Positions 44,187-53,179 of a DNA stretch of 64,000 nt are shown piece after piece. The notes under the pieces are model-generated. The model saw only the letters and a program-made list of their open reading frames with translations. It did not search any database and was not told where the DNA came from. Location of the stretch: NCBI GenBank assembly GCA_900770655.1, contig CAAGLA010000023.1, forward strand, positions 1-64,000. The letters run 5' to 3'. Source of the DNA: Bacteroidaceae bacterium (GTDB lineage Bacteria > Bacteroidota > Bacteroidia > Bacteroidales > Bacteroidaceae). Position 1 is the stretch's first letter, and the number at the start of each line of letters is the position of its first letter. The position numbers and the translations under genes were made by a program.

Positions 44187-45053
44187 TCAGGAATTCCCTA
44201 TACTACCCGCCATAATATCGAGTATCTCGCCGGTAATTGCCTGCTGACGGCCTTTGTTGTATTCAAGAGTAAGCTCAGCAATTAAATCGGTGGCGTTGTC
44301 GGTGGCAACCTGCATTGCAAGCATACGCGCCGAATGTTCGGCAACAGCAGAATCCAAAAGCGCCTCAAACAGATGCAAGGCTATTACCTTTGGAAAGAGT
44401 TCGGCCAAAAGCGCTTCGCGGCCGGGTTCTAATATATAATCGCATTGGTGCTCAGAAGGCAACTGCAGTCTATCGGCAACCACAAATGGCAGCAGCTGTT
44501 CCTGCTGCAGTTCCAGTTTTGCACCCGAAAGAGGATTTGAATAGACTATATCGACCCTGTCTAAAGCCCCAGCAACGAAACGCTCCATAATTGCAAGGGC
44601 CGCAGCTGCAACAGCAGCATACTTTGGAGAGCCAGCCTGAGAAAGAAGAGAGGTATCTATTGAAACACCCGCCTTCAGCACTGCTTCGTGCATTTTCTTT
44701 CCAACAGGGAGAATCTCTACATCGGCACCCTGCAGCTTGTATTCGTCAATTGCTTGCTTAAGGGTACGTATTATATTCGAGTTGAATGCACCGCACATTC
44801 CTCTGTCCGACGCTACTGCAACAATGGCTACGCGCTTTATCTCGCGCTCAACGGTGAAGGGTGAGTTATAGACAGTTACTCCCGAGAGAAGAGAAGACAG
44901 TATTCCGTGAAGACGGCATTGGTAAGGGTGTATGCCAACAGCCGCAACCTCGGCACGGTGCAGTTTGGCAGCAGAGACAAGCTTCATAGCCGAAGTTATC
45001 TTCTGCGTGCTCTTTACCGACATTATTCTATGTTTTACCTCCTTCAGGTTCAT
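44187..45053 (-). CDS. atpG: ATP synthase subunit gamma
   Basis: 288 aa. The N-terminal helix (EVKHRIMSVKSTQKITSAMK) and C-terminal helix (MQVATDNATDLIAELTLEYN), which form the rotating coiled coil inside the F1 ring, are conserved, as is the DRGMCGAFN segment. Last gene of the operon; gamma couples proton flow to catalysis. Confidence 0.95.
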   Translation of the reverse strand: MNLKEVKHRIMSVKSTQKITSAMKLVSAAKLHRAEVAAVGIHPYQCRLHGILSSLLSGVTVYNSPFTVEREIKRVAIVAVASDRGMCGAFNSNIIRTLKQAIDEYKLQGADVEILPVGKKMHEAVLKAGVSIDTSLLSQAGSPKYAAVAAAALAIMERFVAGALDRVDIVYSNPLSGAKLELQQEQLLPFVVADRLQLPSEHQCDYILEPGREALLAELFPKVIALHLFEALLDSAVAEHSARMLAMQVATDNATDLIAELTLEYNKGRQQAITGEILDIMAGSIGNS

Positions 45054-45059
45054 AAGCCA

Positions 45060-46637
45060 TTATTTTAGTGCCGATATAATTCCGGCCGCCACCTCTTCTA
45101 TCTTCTCTTTTACATTGTCGTCTATGACACCGGCAGCAAGAGCATCTATTACGCTCTCCTTGTATTTGGTGCGCATAATATCGAGGAACAGCGTTTCGAA
45201 GCCCTCAACCTTGTCGAGCGGAACGTCGCGTAACAGATTATTTATTCCGCAGTAGAGAACGGCTATCTGCTCACCTACAGGCATTGGTGAATACTGCTGC
45301 TGTATGAGCATTCTGTTTGTGCGGCGGCCCCTCTCAATTATCATTGTTGTCATTGGGTCCATATCGCTGCCGAACTTTGAAAAGGCCTCAAGTTCGCGGT
45401 ATTGCGCTTGGTCTATCTTAAGAGTTCCGGCAACCTTCTTCATTGATTTTATCTGCGCCTTGCCACCGACTCTCGACACCGATATGCCCACATTCACTGC
45501 AGGGCGGAATCCCTGATTGAAGAGGTCGGTCTCAAGGTATATCTGCCCGTCGGTAATAGAAATTACGTTGGTTGGGATATAGGCCGACACATCACCGGCC
45601 TGTGTCTCTATTATGGGCAGGGCCGTCAGCGAACCGCCGCCTTTCACCTTACCCCGAAGGCTTGGCGGAAGGTCGTTCATCTTTTCGGCGACCTCGTTCT
45701 GGTTAATTATTCTTGCAGCACGTTCGAGCAGGCGAGAGTGGAGATAGAAGACATCGCCGGGGTATGCCTCGCGGCCCGAAGGACGACGCAGAATGAGCGA
45801 TATTTCGCGGTAGGCTACAGCCTGCTTGGAGAGGTCGTCGTAGACAACGAGTGCGTGACGGCCGGTGTCGCGGAAATACTCGCCTATGGCAGCTCCGGCC
45901 ATTGGCGCATAGTATTGAAGGGCGGCAGTGTCGGCCGCTGTTGCTGCAACAACTATGGTATAGTCCATCGCTCCATATTCGCGCAGGGTATTTACAATGG
46001 ATGCGACCGTTGAGCCCTTCTGCCCTATTGCAACATATATGCAATAGACAGGCTCTCCCTTCTCGTATGCTGTGCGCTGGTTAATTATAGTATCTATTGC
46101 CACAGCCGTTTTTCCTGTCTGGCGGTCGCCTATTATAAGTTCACGCTGGCCACGGCCTATAGGTATCATTGAGTCTATAGACTTCAGGCCTGTCTGCAGA
46201 GGCTCGGTAACAGGCTGGCGGAATATTACTCCCGGTGCCTTGCGGTCGAGAGGCATCTCGCACTTCTCGCCCTCTATGTCGCCATTGCCGTCGATGGGCT
46301 CGACAAGAGGAGTGATAACACGCCCAAGCATAGCGTCGCAAACATCTATAGATGCTATGCGACCTGTGCGTTTCACTGTCATACCCTCCTTTATCTTGTC
46401 GGTCGGGCCAAGAAGTATTGCTCCAACATTGTCCTCTTCGAGATTCATTACAATGGCTTTTACGCCGTTGTCGAATTCGAGCAGTTCATCAGATTCGGCA
46501 TTAAAGAGGCCATATATGCGCACAACACCGTCGCTCACCTGCAACACTGTACCCACCTCTTCATATTTCATAGTATCTTTTATGCCTCTAAGCTGTTCGA
46601 GCAAGACAGCAGATACTTCACTTGGTTTTAAATTCAT
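45060..46637 (-). CDS. atpA: ATP synthase subunit alpha
   Basis: 525 aa. P-loop GDRQTGKTAVA; the catalytic-site Arg region ISVSRVGGKAQ. A short insertion (NDLPPSLRGKVKGGGSLTAL) is the usual alpha-subunit loop. Non-catalytic nucleotide-binding subunit of F1. The stop overlaps the preceding atpH gene end by one base. Confidence 0.97.
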   Translation of the reverse strand: MNLKPSEVSAVLLEQLRGIKDTMKYEEVGTVLQVSDGVVRIYGLFNAESDELLEFDNGVKAIVMNLEEDNVGAILLGPTDKIKEGMTVKRTGRIASIDVCDAMLGRVITPLVEPIDGNGDIEGEKCEMPLDRKAPGVIFRQPVTEPLQTGLKSIDSMIPIGRGQRELIIGDRQTGKTAVAIDTIINQRTAYEKGEPVYCIYVAIGQKGSTVASIVNTLREYGAMDYTIVVAATAADTAALQYYAPMAGAAIGEYFRDTGRHALVVYDDLSKQAVAYREISLILRRPSGREAYPGDVFYLHSRLLERAARIINQNEVAEKMNDLPPSLRGKVKGGGSLTALPIIETQAGDVSAYIPTNVISITDGQIYLETDLFNQGFRPAVNVGISVSRVGGKAQIKSMKKVAGTLKIDQAQYRELEAFSKFGSDMDPMTTMIIERGRRTNRMLIQQQYSPMPVGEQIAVLYCGINNLLRDVPLDKVEGFETLFLDIMRTKYKESVIDALAAGVIDDNVKEKIEEVAAGIISALK

Positions 46638-47185
46638 TAGACAAGTTTTCTGTTTTGTTCCACTAATTTGTTTCTTATGCTGCGCAGCCGGCCCTCGACA
46701 CTTGCGTCGAGCCTTGTTGCCTCTGTTTCAACAACAAAGCCTCCTATTATGGAGCTGTCGACAACATTCTCTATCTTCACTGTTGCACCGCTAAGAGCCG
46801 CAAGCGAGGTTGCGACATACTCTTCCAAAGAAGAGGGTGCGGGAACAGCAGTCGTGAGTTTCACCGGTAAAATGTTTTTCCTCTTCTGGTATAGCGCAAT
46901 GAACGAGTGTGCGATAAAAAGCAGCAGTTCCTCTCTCTCTTCTTTAACAACGAGAGTTGCGAAGCGTTCGAAAAGCGGCGAAGGCCCGGCAGCATTGCAT
47001 ATCAGCTGCACACGGTTTTCGGCATTGACCGAGGGGTTACGCAAGGCCTCGGAGAGAGCTTTTACACTCCCCAGAGTATATGCAAGCTGCGATATGTGTC
47101 CGTACATCGCATCTTCGGCTCCGTGCTCTATAGAATATTCAAGCAGAGCCTTAGCATAACGTTTAGAGACAACCCCTACACTCAT
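46637..47185 (-). CDS. atpH: ATP synthase subunit delta
   Basis: 182 aa. Helical N-terminal domain (SKRYAKALLEYSIEHG) and the conserved C-terminal DSSIIGGFVVE motif. It joins the b stator stalk to the top of F1. Overlaps atpF by 4 bases. Confidence 0.93.
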   Translation of the reverse strand: MSVGVVSKRYAKALLEYSIEHGAEDAMYGHISQLAYTLGSVKALSEALRNPSVNAENRVQLICNAAGPSPLFERFATLVVKEEREELLLFIAHSFIALYQKRKNILPVKLTTAVPAPSSLEEYVATSLAALSGATVKIENVVDSSIIGGFVVETEATRLDASVEGRLRSIRNKLVEQNRKLV

Positions 47186-47691
47186 TTTTCGTCACTCTTT
47201 TTGCCAAGCACCTCAGATGCAAGGTCTGTGGCATACTCTTGCTGCTTCTCTTTATCGGAAAGCTCGCTACGCAGTACCTTTTCGGCTATTGCAATGGAAA
47301 TTCCTGCAACCTCGGCACGTATCTCACGCAAGGCGGCCTCCTTCTCCATCTGTATCTGCCTGCGTGTTTCGGCCATCAGTTCGGCACCCTCCTTTTCGGC
47401 CTGATGACGGGCATCGCCTATTATGTGGTCGCGCATAACAGCCGCTTCGTGGAGTATCCTTGCCTGCTCTTCGTTGGCGCGATTCAACATATCCTTTGCC
47501 TGCATTTCTATGGCAGCAAGTTTTTCATTGGCCTCCTTTGCATTCTTGAGCGCATCGTCAATGAACTTCTTGCGTTCATCTATCATAGAGGTTATGACAG
47601 GAAAGCCATACTTGCGGAGTATGACAAAGACTATGCCGAATGCCAAAAGCATCCAGAACAGCAGACCGGCTTCGGGTAATAACAACGACAT
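47182..47691 (-). CDS. atpF: ATP synthase subunit b
   Basis: 169 aa. One N-terminal transmembrane helix (LLFWMLLAFGIVFVIL) followed by a long charged helix (e.g. ERKKFIDDALKNAKEANEKL). Forms the peripheral stalk as a dimer between the membrane and delta. Confidence 0.93.
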   Translation of the reverse strand: MSLLLPEAGLLFWMLLAFGIVFVILRKYGFPVITSMIDERKKFIDDALKNAKEANEKLAAIEMQAKDMLNRANEEQARILHEAAVMRDHIIGDARHQAEKEGAELMAETRRQIQMEKEAALREIRAEVAGISIAIAEKVLRSELSDKEKQQEYATDLASEVLGKKSDEK

Positions 47692-47709
47692 CTCGGCTAT
47701 GCTTTCTCT

Positions 47710-47964
47710 TTATACAAACAGAACGAGGAAGCAGACAACTACTGCAAACATCGCAACACCCTCAATGAGAGCCGCTGCAAGAATCATTCCCGAACGTATA
47801 TCGCTCGCAGCTTCGGGCTGACGCGCCATAGATTCAAGAGCCGTGGCTCCAATGCGTCCTATACCCCAAGCCGCAGCAAAAACGGCAAGACTTGCAGCAA
47901 AGGCTGCTCCTACTTTTGCAAGCGCCATTCCGGCTACTGCTTCAACTAAAATGGTCAATAACAT
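47710..47964 (-). CDS. atpE: ATP synthase subunit c
   Basis: 84 aa hairpin of two membrane helices with the ARQPE loop. The ion-carrying Glu is in AALIEGVAMF. The residue after it is Gly, not Ser/Thr, which argues for proton rather than sodium coupling. Forms the c-ring. Confidence 0.95.
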   Translation of the reverse strand: MLLTILVEAVAGMALAKVGAAFAASLAVFAAAWGIGRIGATALESMARQPEAASDIRSGMILAAALIEGVAMFAVVVCFLVLFV

Positions 47965-47993
47965 AATGCTTATATATTTAGGTTAATAATTAA

Positions 47994-49070
47994 TCAATGC
48001 CCTCTTCCTTTGTGTTCCGGTTGCGAAAGCCCTATGAATACCGACGATAGCATAGTGAACACAAAGGCCTGTATGAAAGCAACAAGAAGTTCAAGAAAAC
48101 TCATAAAAACGGTAAAAACAACCGAGACCACCGTCATTCCGCCGCCTATCTTTGTATCTACAGCCATTGTTATGAATATTATGCACACAAAGGCAAGAAT
48201 AACCGTGTGACCGGCAAGTATATTTGCAAAAAGACGTATGGTAAGCGCAAATGGCTTCACAAAAATCCCAAAGAGTTCAATAATGGGCATAAGCGGTATG
48301 GGCAGCTTAAGCCACACAGGTACATCGGGCCAGAATATCTCTTTATAGTACTCACGGTTTCCGAACACATTCACCGCAACGAATGTGCATAGCGACAAGG
48401 CAAGTGTAACGGCAATGTTCCCTGTTACATTAGCCCCACCGGGGAAAATGGGCAACAACCCCATAAGATTGCTCAAGAATATAAAGAAAAAAGCTGTCAA
48501 CAGATAAGGAACAAAGCGTTTGTAGGCAGTGCCGACATTAGGTTTTATTACATCGTCTATGAGCATTGTTATGAGCATCTCCATTACCCCTACAAAGCCG
48601 CGCGGGGCAGCATCGCTTGGTTTACGCCCTTTGTACCAACGCGCCGTAAAGAGAACAATGAACAATAGAAGAATAGCATTTATAACAACCGAAAACGCTG
48701 TTTTTGTAAGCGACAAATCGAGCAAGGGACGCACCTCGTTGCCTTCGCTGTCGCGCTCTACTATTTTTCCTTCATTCTCCTCGCTTGTCGATATTCTAAA
48801 GCCGTTGTGCTCCTCTTTTTCGTGAAATACAGCCGAAGAGAAGAGTTCCCAGCCTGTGCGAGAAGAGTAGAGAATTACCGGAAGAGGAATGCTCAAATGT
48901 TTATCGCCTATTGTCGTTATGTGCCACTCGTATGTATCCTGCACGTGTTCAAATATTATCTCTTTAACATCGACCCCCTCTTTGCCACTGCTATGTGCAG
49001 CCGCCTCTCCCGCGGTTACGGGAGCAGCAAAAAGCAACAGCAGAAGCAATATGTGGAGCAGGCGGTTCAT
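47994..49070 (-). CDS. atpB: ATP synthase subunit a
   Basis: 358 aa, longer than E. coli (271) because of a cleavable-looking signal (MNRLLHILLLLLLFAAPVTA) and a periplasmic N-terminal extension of about 110 residues, a Bacteroidota feature. The essential Arg is in FALTIRLFANILAGH. Forms the proton half-channels beside the c-ring. Confidence 0.95.
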   Translation of the reverse strand: MNRLLHILLLLLLFAAPVTAGEAAAHSSGKEGVDVKEIIFEHVQDTYEWHITTIGDKHLSIPLPVILYSSRTGWELFSSAVFHEKEEHNGFRISTSEENEGKIVERDSEGNEVRPLLDLSLTKTAFSVVINAILLLFIVLFTARWYKGRKPSDAAPRGFVGVMEMLITMLIDDVIKPNVGTAYKRFVPYLLTAFFFIFLSNLMGLLPIFPGGANVTGNIAVTLALSLCTFVAVNVFGNREYYKEIFWPDVPVWLKLPIPLMPIIELFGIFVKPFALTIRLFANILAGHTVILAFVCIIFITMAVDTKIGGGMTVVSVVFTVFMSFLELLVAFIQAFVFTMLSSVFIGLSQPEHKGRGH

Positions 49071-49447
49071 TTTTTACCCAATCTTTTTTTAGTATATATA
49101 ATAAAGAGACTTTCGGCTATTGTAAGGGCTGTATAATAGAAAAGGAAAAGGAGTATAATTCCCACAGCCTGCTCCCTGAAGATGAAGGAGAGCAAAAAGA
49201 GCAAAACAAGCGAGAGAAATATCTTAGCACCTTTTATGGCAAGAAAAAGTTTAGTAAAGTTCTTGCCTAATGAAGAGGTATCCAATGCTGAAAGAACTGC
49301 TGCATAGAAGAGCCAGAAAAAGAGAGGAACAGAGAGTTGCACCCCCGAGAAATAAGCCGGAAAAACGGTGTGCGCCACCGCCTCGCCCACTGCGGCAAGA
49401 AGCAGCATTGCCAGTGTAAAGACAGCTATTATTCTACTCTTTTTCAT
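49067..49447 (-). CDS. AtpI-like membrane protein of the ATP synthase operon
   Basis: 126 aa from the ATG at 49447, four hydrophobic segments. It occupies the place between epsilon and subunit a where Bacteroidota operons carry a small membrane protein, probably with an AtpI-like role in c-ring assembly. Its stop overlaps atpB by four bases. Confidence 0.6.
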   Translation of the reverse strand: MKKSRIIAVFTLAMLLLAAVGEAVAHTVFPAYFSGVQLSVPLFFWLFYAAVLSALDTSSLGKNFTKLFLAIKGAKIFLSLVLLFLLSFIFREQAVGIILLFLFYYTALTIAESLFIIYTKKRLGKK

Positions 49448-49460
49448 ATACTCGTTCACA

Positions 49461-49703
49461 TTATACAGGTTCAATACATACAGAAACCTTGTTCTCTTTT
49501 ACCTCTACAAAACCACCCGTCACCTCTATGCTCCCCGGCTCGCCTCCCTCTTTTTCCCAAGAGACCTTGCCCGCTGACAACATTGAGATTAGAGGTGCGT
49601 GGTTCTTAAGCACACTGAACGGCATTACACTGCCGGGCAAGTGTACCGCCTCTACCTCTGCGCTAAGAAGGCTCTTTTCGGGTGTCAGTATTTCAAGCAA
49701 CAT
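49461..49703 (-). CDS. atpC: ATP synthase subunit epsilon (short form)
   Basis: 80 aa from the ATG at 49703 (an upstream TTG is less likely). Only the N-terminal beta-barrel is present (EILTPEKSLLSAEVEAVHLP, GGFVEVKENKVSV); the C-terminal helical hairpin used for autoinhibition in E. coli is absent, as is usual in this phylum. Confidence 0.9.
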   Translation of the reverse strand: MLLEILTPEKSLLSAEVEAVHLPGSVMPFSVLKNHAPLISMLSAGKVSWEKEGGEPGSIEVTGGFVEVKENKVSVCIEPV

Positions 49704-49718
49704 AACAGTCAATGGTGT

Positions 49719-51242
49719 TTACTTCATTTCACGGAGCATCTTTTCGCCTTTGGCAATAGCCTCCTCTATAGAGCCTACATTCAGGAATGCCTGTTCGGGC
49801 AAGTAATCGACATCGCCGTTCAGTATGGTTTGAAAACCGTGTATTGTCTCTTCTATAGGCACCATAACACCTTTTATACCGGTAAACTGTTCGGCTACCG
49901 TAAAGGGCTGCGAAAGGAAACGCTGCACACGGCGGGCACGGTTCACGGTTATACGGTCCTCTTCGGAGAGTTCTTCCATTCCAAGTATTGAGATAATATC
50001 CTGAAGTTCCTTGTTGCGCTGGAGTATCTGCTTGACACGCTGGGCGGTTTCGTAATGTTCCTTGCCTACAACGCTTGCCGTGAGAATGCGCGAAGTGGAA
50101 TCGAGAGGGTCCACAGCCGGGTATATTCCCAGTTCGGCTACTTTCCTGCTCAGCACAGTTGTAGCATCGAGGTGGGTAAAGGTTGTGGCTGGAGCCGGGT
50201 CGGTGAGGTCGTCGGCCGGCACATAGACAGCCTGTACCGATGTTATGGAGCCGTGCACGGTTGAGGCAATGCGCTCCTGAAGAGCACCCATCTCACTTGC
50301 GAGCGTAGGCTGGTAACCCACCGAACCGGGCATACGGCCAAGCAAGGCCGACACTTCGGAGCCCGCCTGAGTAAAACGGAAGATATTGTCTATAAAGAAG
50401 AGTATATCGTTTTTCTTGCCTTCGGCAGCACCGGCATCACGGAAAGCCTCGGCTATGGTAAGGCCCGAGAGGGCTACCGAAGCACGCGCACCGGGCGGTT
50501 CGTTCATCTGGCCATAAACAAGCGTGGCTTGCGATCGGGCAACTTCGTTGTAGTCTATCTTGGAGAGGTCCCAGCCACCCTTTTCCATATCTTTTTTGAA
50601 TTCGTCGCCGTAACGTATAACGTTCGACTCTATCATTTCGCGCAAAAGATCGTTGCCCTCGCGGGTGCGTTCACCAACACCGGCAAACACCGAATAGCCG
50701 TCGTGGCCCTTTGCTATATTGTTTATAAGCTCCATAATGAGTACCGTCTTTCCCACACCGGCACCGCCGAAAAGGCCTATCTTGCCACCTTTGCAGTAGG
50801 GTTCAAGCAAGTCTATCACCTTTATTCCGGTGTAAAGCACCTCCTGTGTAGTGGAGAGTTCCTCGAACTTGGGAGCATCACGGTGTATTGGATAGGCACC
50901 TTCGCCGTCGAGAGCGGCAAGGCCATCTATTGAATTGCCTATTACATTCATCATACGGCCCTTTATCTGGTCGCCGACCGGCATTGTTATAGGCCTGCCG
51001 GTAGCAACCACCTCCATTCCACGCGCAAGCCCCGATGTCCTGTCCATTGCAATGGTGCGCACGGTGTCGTCGCCAATATGCTGCTGCACCTCAAGAATAA
51101 GCTCGCGCCCTCCGGGCATAGCAACAGATAGAGCTTCGTATATTGCCGGAAGGAACACTTTTTCATTCTCTTCGGCCGGCTCAAAATAGACATCTATCAC
51201 AGCACCTATTACCTGAGATATTTTTCCTTTTCTTTGTGACAT
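49719..51242 (-). CDS. atpD: ATP synthase subunit beta
   Basis: 507 aa from the ATG at 51242 (MSQRKGKISQVIGAV; an upstream TTG is less likely). P-loop GGAGVGKTVLI, catalytic Glu in GVGERTREGND, the ALSGLTIAEAFRD and ILFFIDNIFRF segments. Catalytic subunit of F1 and first gene of the operon. Confidence 0.97.
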   Translation of the reverse strand: MSQRKGKISQVIGAVIDVYFEPAEENEKVFLPAIYEALSVAMPGGRELILEVQQHIGDDTVRTIAMDRTSGLARGMEVVATGRPITMPVGDQIKGRMMNVIGNSIDGLAALDGEGAYPIHRDAPKFEELSTTQEVLYTGIKVIDLLEPYCKGGKIGLFGGAGVGKTVLIMELINNIAKGHDGYSVFAGVGERTREGNDLLREMIESNVIRYGDEFKKDMEKGGWDLSKIDYNEVARSQATLVYGQMNEPPGARASVALSGLTIAEAFRDAGAAEGKKNDILFFIDNIFRFTQAGSEVSALLGRMPGSVGYQPTLASEMGALQERIASTVHGSITSVQAVYVPADDLTDPAPATTFTHLDATTVLSRKVAELGIYPAVDPLDSTSRILTASVVGKEHYETAQRVKQILQRNKELQDIISILGMEELSEEDRITVNRARRVQRFLSQPFTVAEQFTGIKGVMVPIEETIHGFQTILNGDVDYLPEQAFLNVGSIEEAIAKGEKMLREMK

Positions 51243-51264
51243 ATTATTCAGTTTTACAGCCAAC

Positions 51265-51376
51265 GCTATTTTCGCGGTTTACCGCAAAGATAGCTGCAAA
51301 CGAGCGAGATATATGAAGCCGGGCTTCAAAATTTCAAAGCAAGTGCAGACTATTTTCGCGCTATTAGCGCAAAGAT
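51265..51376 (-). promoter_or_regulatory. Tandem dyad promoter region of the ATP synthase operon
   Basis: Two similar inverted repeats. The proximal one (51267-51292) has arms TATTTTCGCGG and CCGCAAAGATA; the distal one (51350-51376) has TATTTTCGCGCT and AGCGCAAAGATA. Each contains a minus-strand -7 box TATCTTTG (51285-51292 proximal) and, on the plus strand, TATTTTCG, so each could be a bidirectional or regulated promoter. The 400-base gap between atpD and the S24 regulator holds these, plus the small-RNA candidate. Confidence 0.6.
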
Positions 51377-51452
51377 AATAAATATTCCGAAATATACTTA
51401 CAAATTACGTTTTATTAATAGGTTAATGATTCCGTTAACTATTTTGCAGAAT

Positions 51453-51545
51453 AAAAAAGAGTGTGCCCTGAAAAGCACACTCCAAGAAAACAAACACCAT
51501 AAATTATATACCTTCGCCCCTGCTTTTTGCCGCAAAGGAAAAGAT
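51453..51545 (-). ncRNA. Candidate small RNA between the atp operon and the S24 regulator
   Basis: A minus-strand -7 box TACCTTTG (51552-51559) is followed about 70 bases later by a strong intrinsic terminator (stem GAGTGTGC / GCACACTC, 51460-51482, then TTTTTTATTC on the minus strand). No open reading frame is apparent between them. An alternative is that the hairpin simply terminates the S24 regulator mRNA. Confidence 0.4.
51460..51482 (-). terminator. Intrinsic terminator downstream of the S24 regulator
   Basis: GAGTGTGC / GCACACTC with an 7-base loop and, on the minus strand, a run of Ts. Confidence 0.8.
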
Positions 51546-51642
51546 ACACGGCAAAGGTAGGATATAAAAGGATAAACAGCGTTTACAATAATATGGCGAT
51601 AATATCCATTTTGCAAACAGAACCTCTGAAAATGCCCCTGAA

Positions 51643-52275
51643 TCAGAAATACTGTATTCTTGCAACCACCTTGTAGAGGGCAGCCACATCGGCTTTTTTC
51701 AATGAGAAAGAGGGGTAATTGGGAGATTTGCACCAAAGTATATCTTCGTTGTCCTTGTCAGCCGTGCAGTGCTTAATCATTCTCTCCTCACCGGTAACCA
51801 CAAGACAAATATCATCGGGCTTTATTTGACAGAACGAATCTATGCGCGTAACACCGACAATATCGCCGGTATAAATTTCGGGTTCCATAGATGTTCCCGA
51901 AACAGGGAAATAGAAGTCGGCCCGCTGGTTAGGGATAGATATATAATTGTTCTCTTCGCTGCTGTTCTGTTCTACAACATCGCGTTGCCCTGCCGTAACC
52001 GGCAAGTTCGGGTAAAAAGGAACCGCCGAAGAGAGAACATCACATTTTTCGCTATACAGCATCTCTCCGTCACCAAGCAAGAGCCAATGAGGCGAAACGT
52101 CGGGGAAATTATCGAGCAGGGCATATACAAGGTCCATACCAATACTACCCTCTTCGTTCACCTGACGGTTCAGTGTACGCTGCGGAATCCCGAACAGTTT
52201 GCTGGCGCGGTTCACATTCAGCCCCTTTGCTTTAAAGAGGGCAACTACTCGCTGTTTTATATCTCTTTCGTGCAT
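51643..52275 (-). CDS. CI/LexA-like repressor with S24 peptidase domain
   Basis: 210 aa from the ATG at 52275 (an in-frame TTG lies 27 bases upstream). N-terminal helix-turn-helix (RVVALFKAKGLNVNRASKLF, IPQRTLNRQVNEEG), then HWLLLGDGEML, and a C-terminal S24 domain with the catalytic Ser in PVSGTSMEPEI and Lys in EERMIKHCT. Such proteins keep phage or stress genes off until activated RecA triggers inactivation. It lies between the ATP synthase operon and the divergent 52525 gene, within the phage-like region, and TTTGTAAA motifs lie in the divergent gap. A natural candidate for controlling the virion regulon, but that is inference. Confidence 0.75.
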   Translation of the reverse strand: MHERDIKQRVVALFKAKGLNVNRASKLFGIPQRTLNRQVNEEGSIGMDLVYALLDNFPDVSPHWLLLGDGEMLYSEKCDVLSSAVPFYPNLPVTAGQRDVVEQNSSEENNYISIPNQRADFYFPVSGTSMEPEIYTGDIVGVTRIDSFCQIKPDDICLVVTGEERMIKHCTADKDNEDILWCKSPNYPSFSLKKADVAALYKVVARIQYF

Positions 52276-52389
52276 AAATTCAACTTTTACAACATCTCGC
52301 AATACATCACCTTTCAGCTGCTTATTTAGAATATTTCCAAATAGCGAAAAATGACTAATTCAACAACTCGTTTTAACCTTTTTAAGATT

Positions 52390-52397
52390 ATATTTGT
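52390..52397 (+). promoter_or_regulatory. -7 promoter box for the 52525-53090 unit
   Basis: TATATTTG, followed by GCCACAAATGGC, a small dyad. TTTGTAAA motifs lie at 52416-52423 and 52496-52503, the latter in the leader before 52525. Confidence 0.45.
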
Positions 52398-52524
52398 AGC
52401 CACAAATGGCTAACTTTTGTAAAAAACGTATCAAAAACTGCAAACACCAACACAAAAAGCAGAAATAATGTATTGGTACAGCAAACATAATACAATTTAC
52501 AAAAACAACAAAATTATAATTGCT

Positions 52525-52902
52525 ATGAAAAGTAGAGTTATTGAGAAATGCAGGAACAGCTGGAGCGTTCTTGCTGAAAAATGTCTTGAATGGACCCAAT
52601 ATTTCTGGGACCAATTTACAGTGAGTAATGAGTATTGCAGCAACCTCACCGAAGAGTACTCAATAAAACGAGAGTTCCTGAAAGAGGACTATGTAAAGGA
52701 ATTCATTAAGGAGAGAGAAAAGGCAATAAAGCAGAACCGTTACCGAATGGAGCTGAAAGAGAGAGACGGGCAAGCAGATGACAACTGCACAATAGGGTAT
52801 GTTACACTATACCGCAAAAAGGATATTATAGACAGGGCGGCACTTGTCATTAAACCCGGAGAGAGTACAAAACTTATATATTGGAAATTTGAAAAACAGT
52901 AA
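52525..52902 (+). CDS. Small charged protein of unknown function
   Basis: 125 aa from the ATG at 52525; an earlier in-frame ATG at 52468 is possible. Helical, with two Lys/Glu-rich stretches (REFLKEDYVKEFIKEREKAI). The first 12 bases of the gene, ATGAAAAGTAGA, are identical to those of the 63296 gene, and both genes follow a TTTGTA box. Divergent from the S24 repressor. Function unknown. Confidence 0.5.
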   Translation: MKSRVIEKCRNSWSVLAEKCLEWTQYFWDQFTVSNEYCSNLTEEYSIKREFLKEDYVKEFIKEREKAIKQNRYRMELKERDGQADDNCTIGYVTLYRKKDIIDRAALVIKPGESTKLIYWKFEKQ

Positions 52903-52907
52903 CAATT

Positions 52908-53090
52908 ATGAATGCAAAGACAATTATAGCACTCCAGTTCGCAGCGCTGATGATTATGGTAGGCACTGCCGAATCCCTTTTCGACAAGTTGCCGCAGACA
53001 ATTCTCTTCATTGCCTCAATAGCAGCTTTTGCAATGTGCAGCATATACATAAGCAAGAATGAAAAATGGCTGTTGAAGGAGATGGAATGA
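52908..53090 (+). CDS. Small two-helix membrane protein
   Basis: 60 aa, two hydrophobic segments (IIALQFAALMIMVGTAESLF and ILFIASIAAFAMCSIYI). Six bases after the 52525 gene, so cotranscribed. It resembles small holin or toxin peptides in size and topology, without a specific match. Confidence 0.5.
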   Translation: MNAKTIIALQFAALMIMVGTAESLFDKLPQTILFIASIAAFAMCSIYISKNEKWLLKEME

Positions 53091-53111
53091 AAGAGGAAGG
53101 GGAAAAAACAG

Positions 53112-53139
53112 ACAAAAGTGAGCCGCGGCTCACTTTTGT
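53112..53139. terminator. 28-bp perfect palindrome, terminator of the 52525-53090 unit
   Basis: ACAAAAGTGAGCCG directly followed by its exact complement, between the convergent 53090 and 53180 gene ends. Confidence 0.8.
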
Positions 53140-53179
53140 GCTATATAAAACTATACCAAGCATTAATCTATACGAAGCA

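Noticed and set aside
49461..49703. Truncated ATP synthase epsilon
   Set aside because: Lack of the C-terminal helices is usual in Bacteroidota and not a defect.
52908..53090. Holin for the virion regulon
   Set aside because: It has only two short hydrophobic segments and no GCAACCTT promoter, and a better holin candidate lies in cluster A at 58681.
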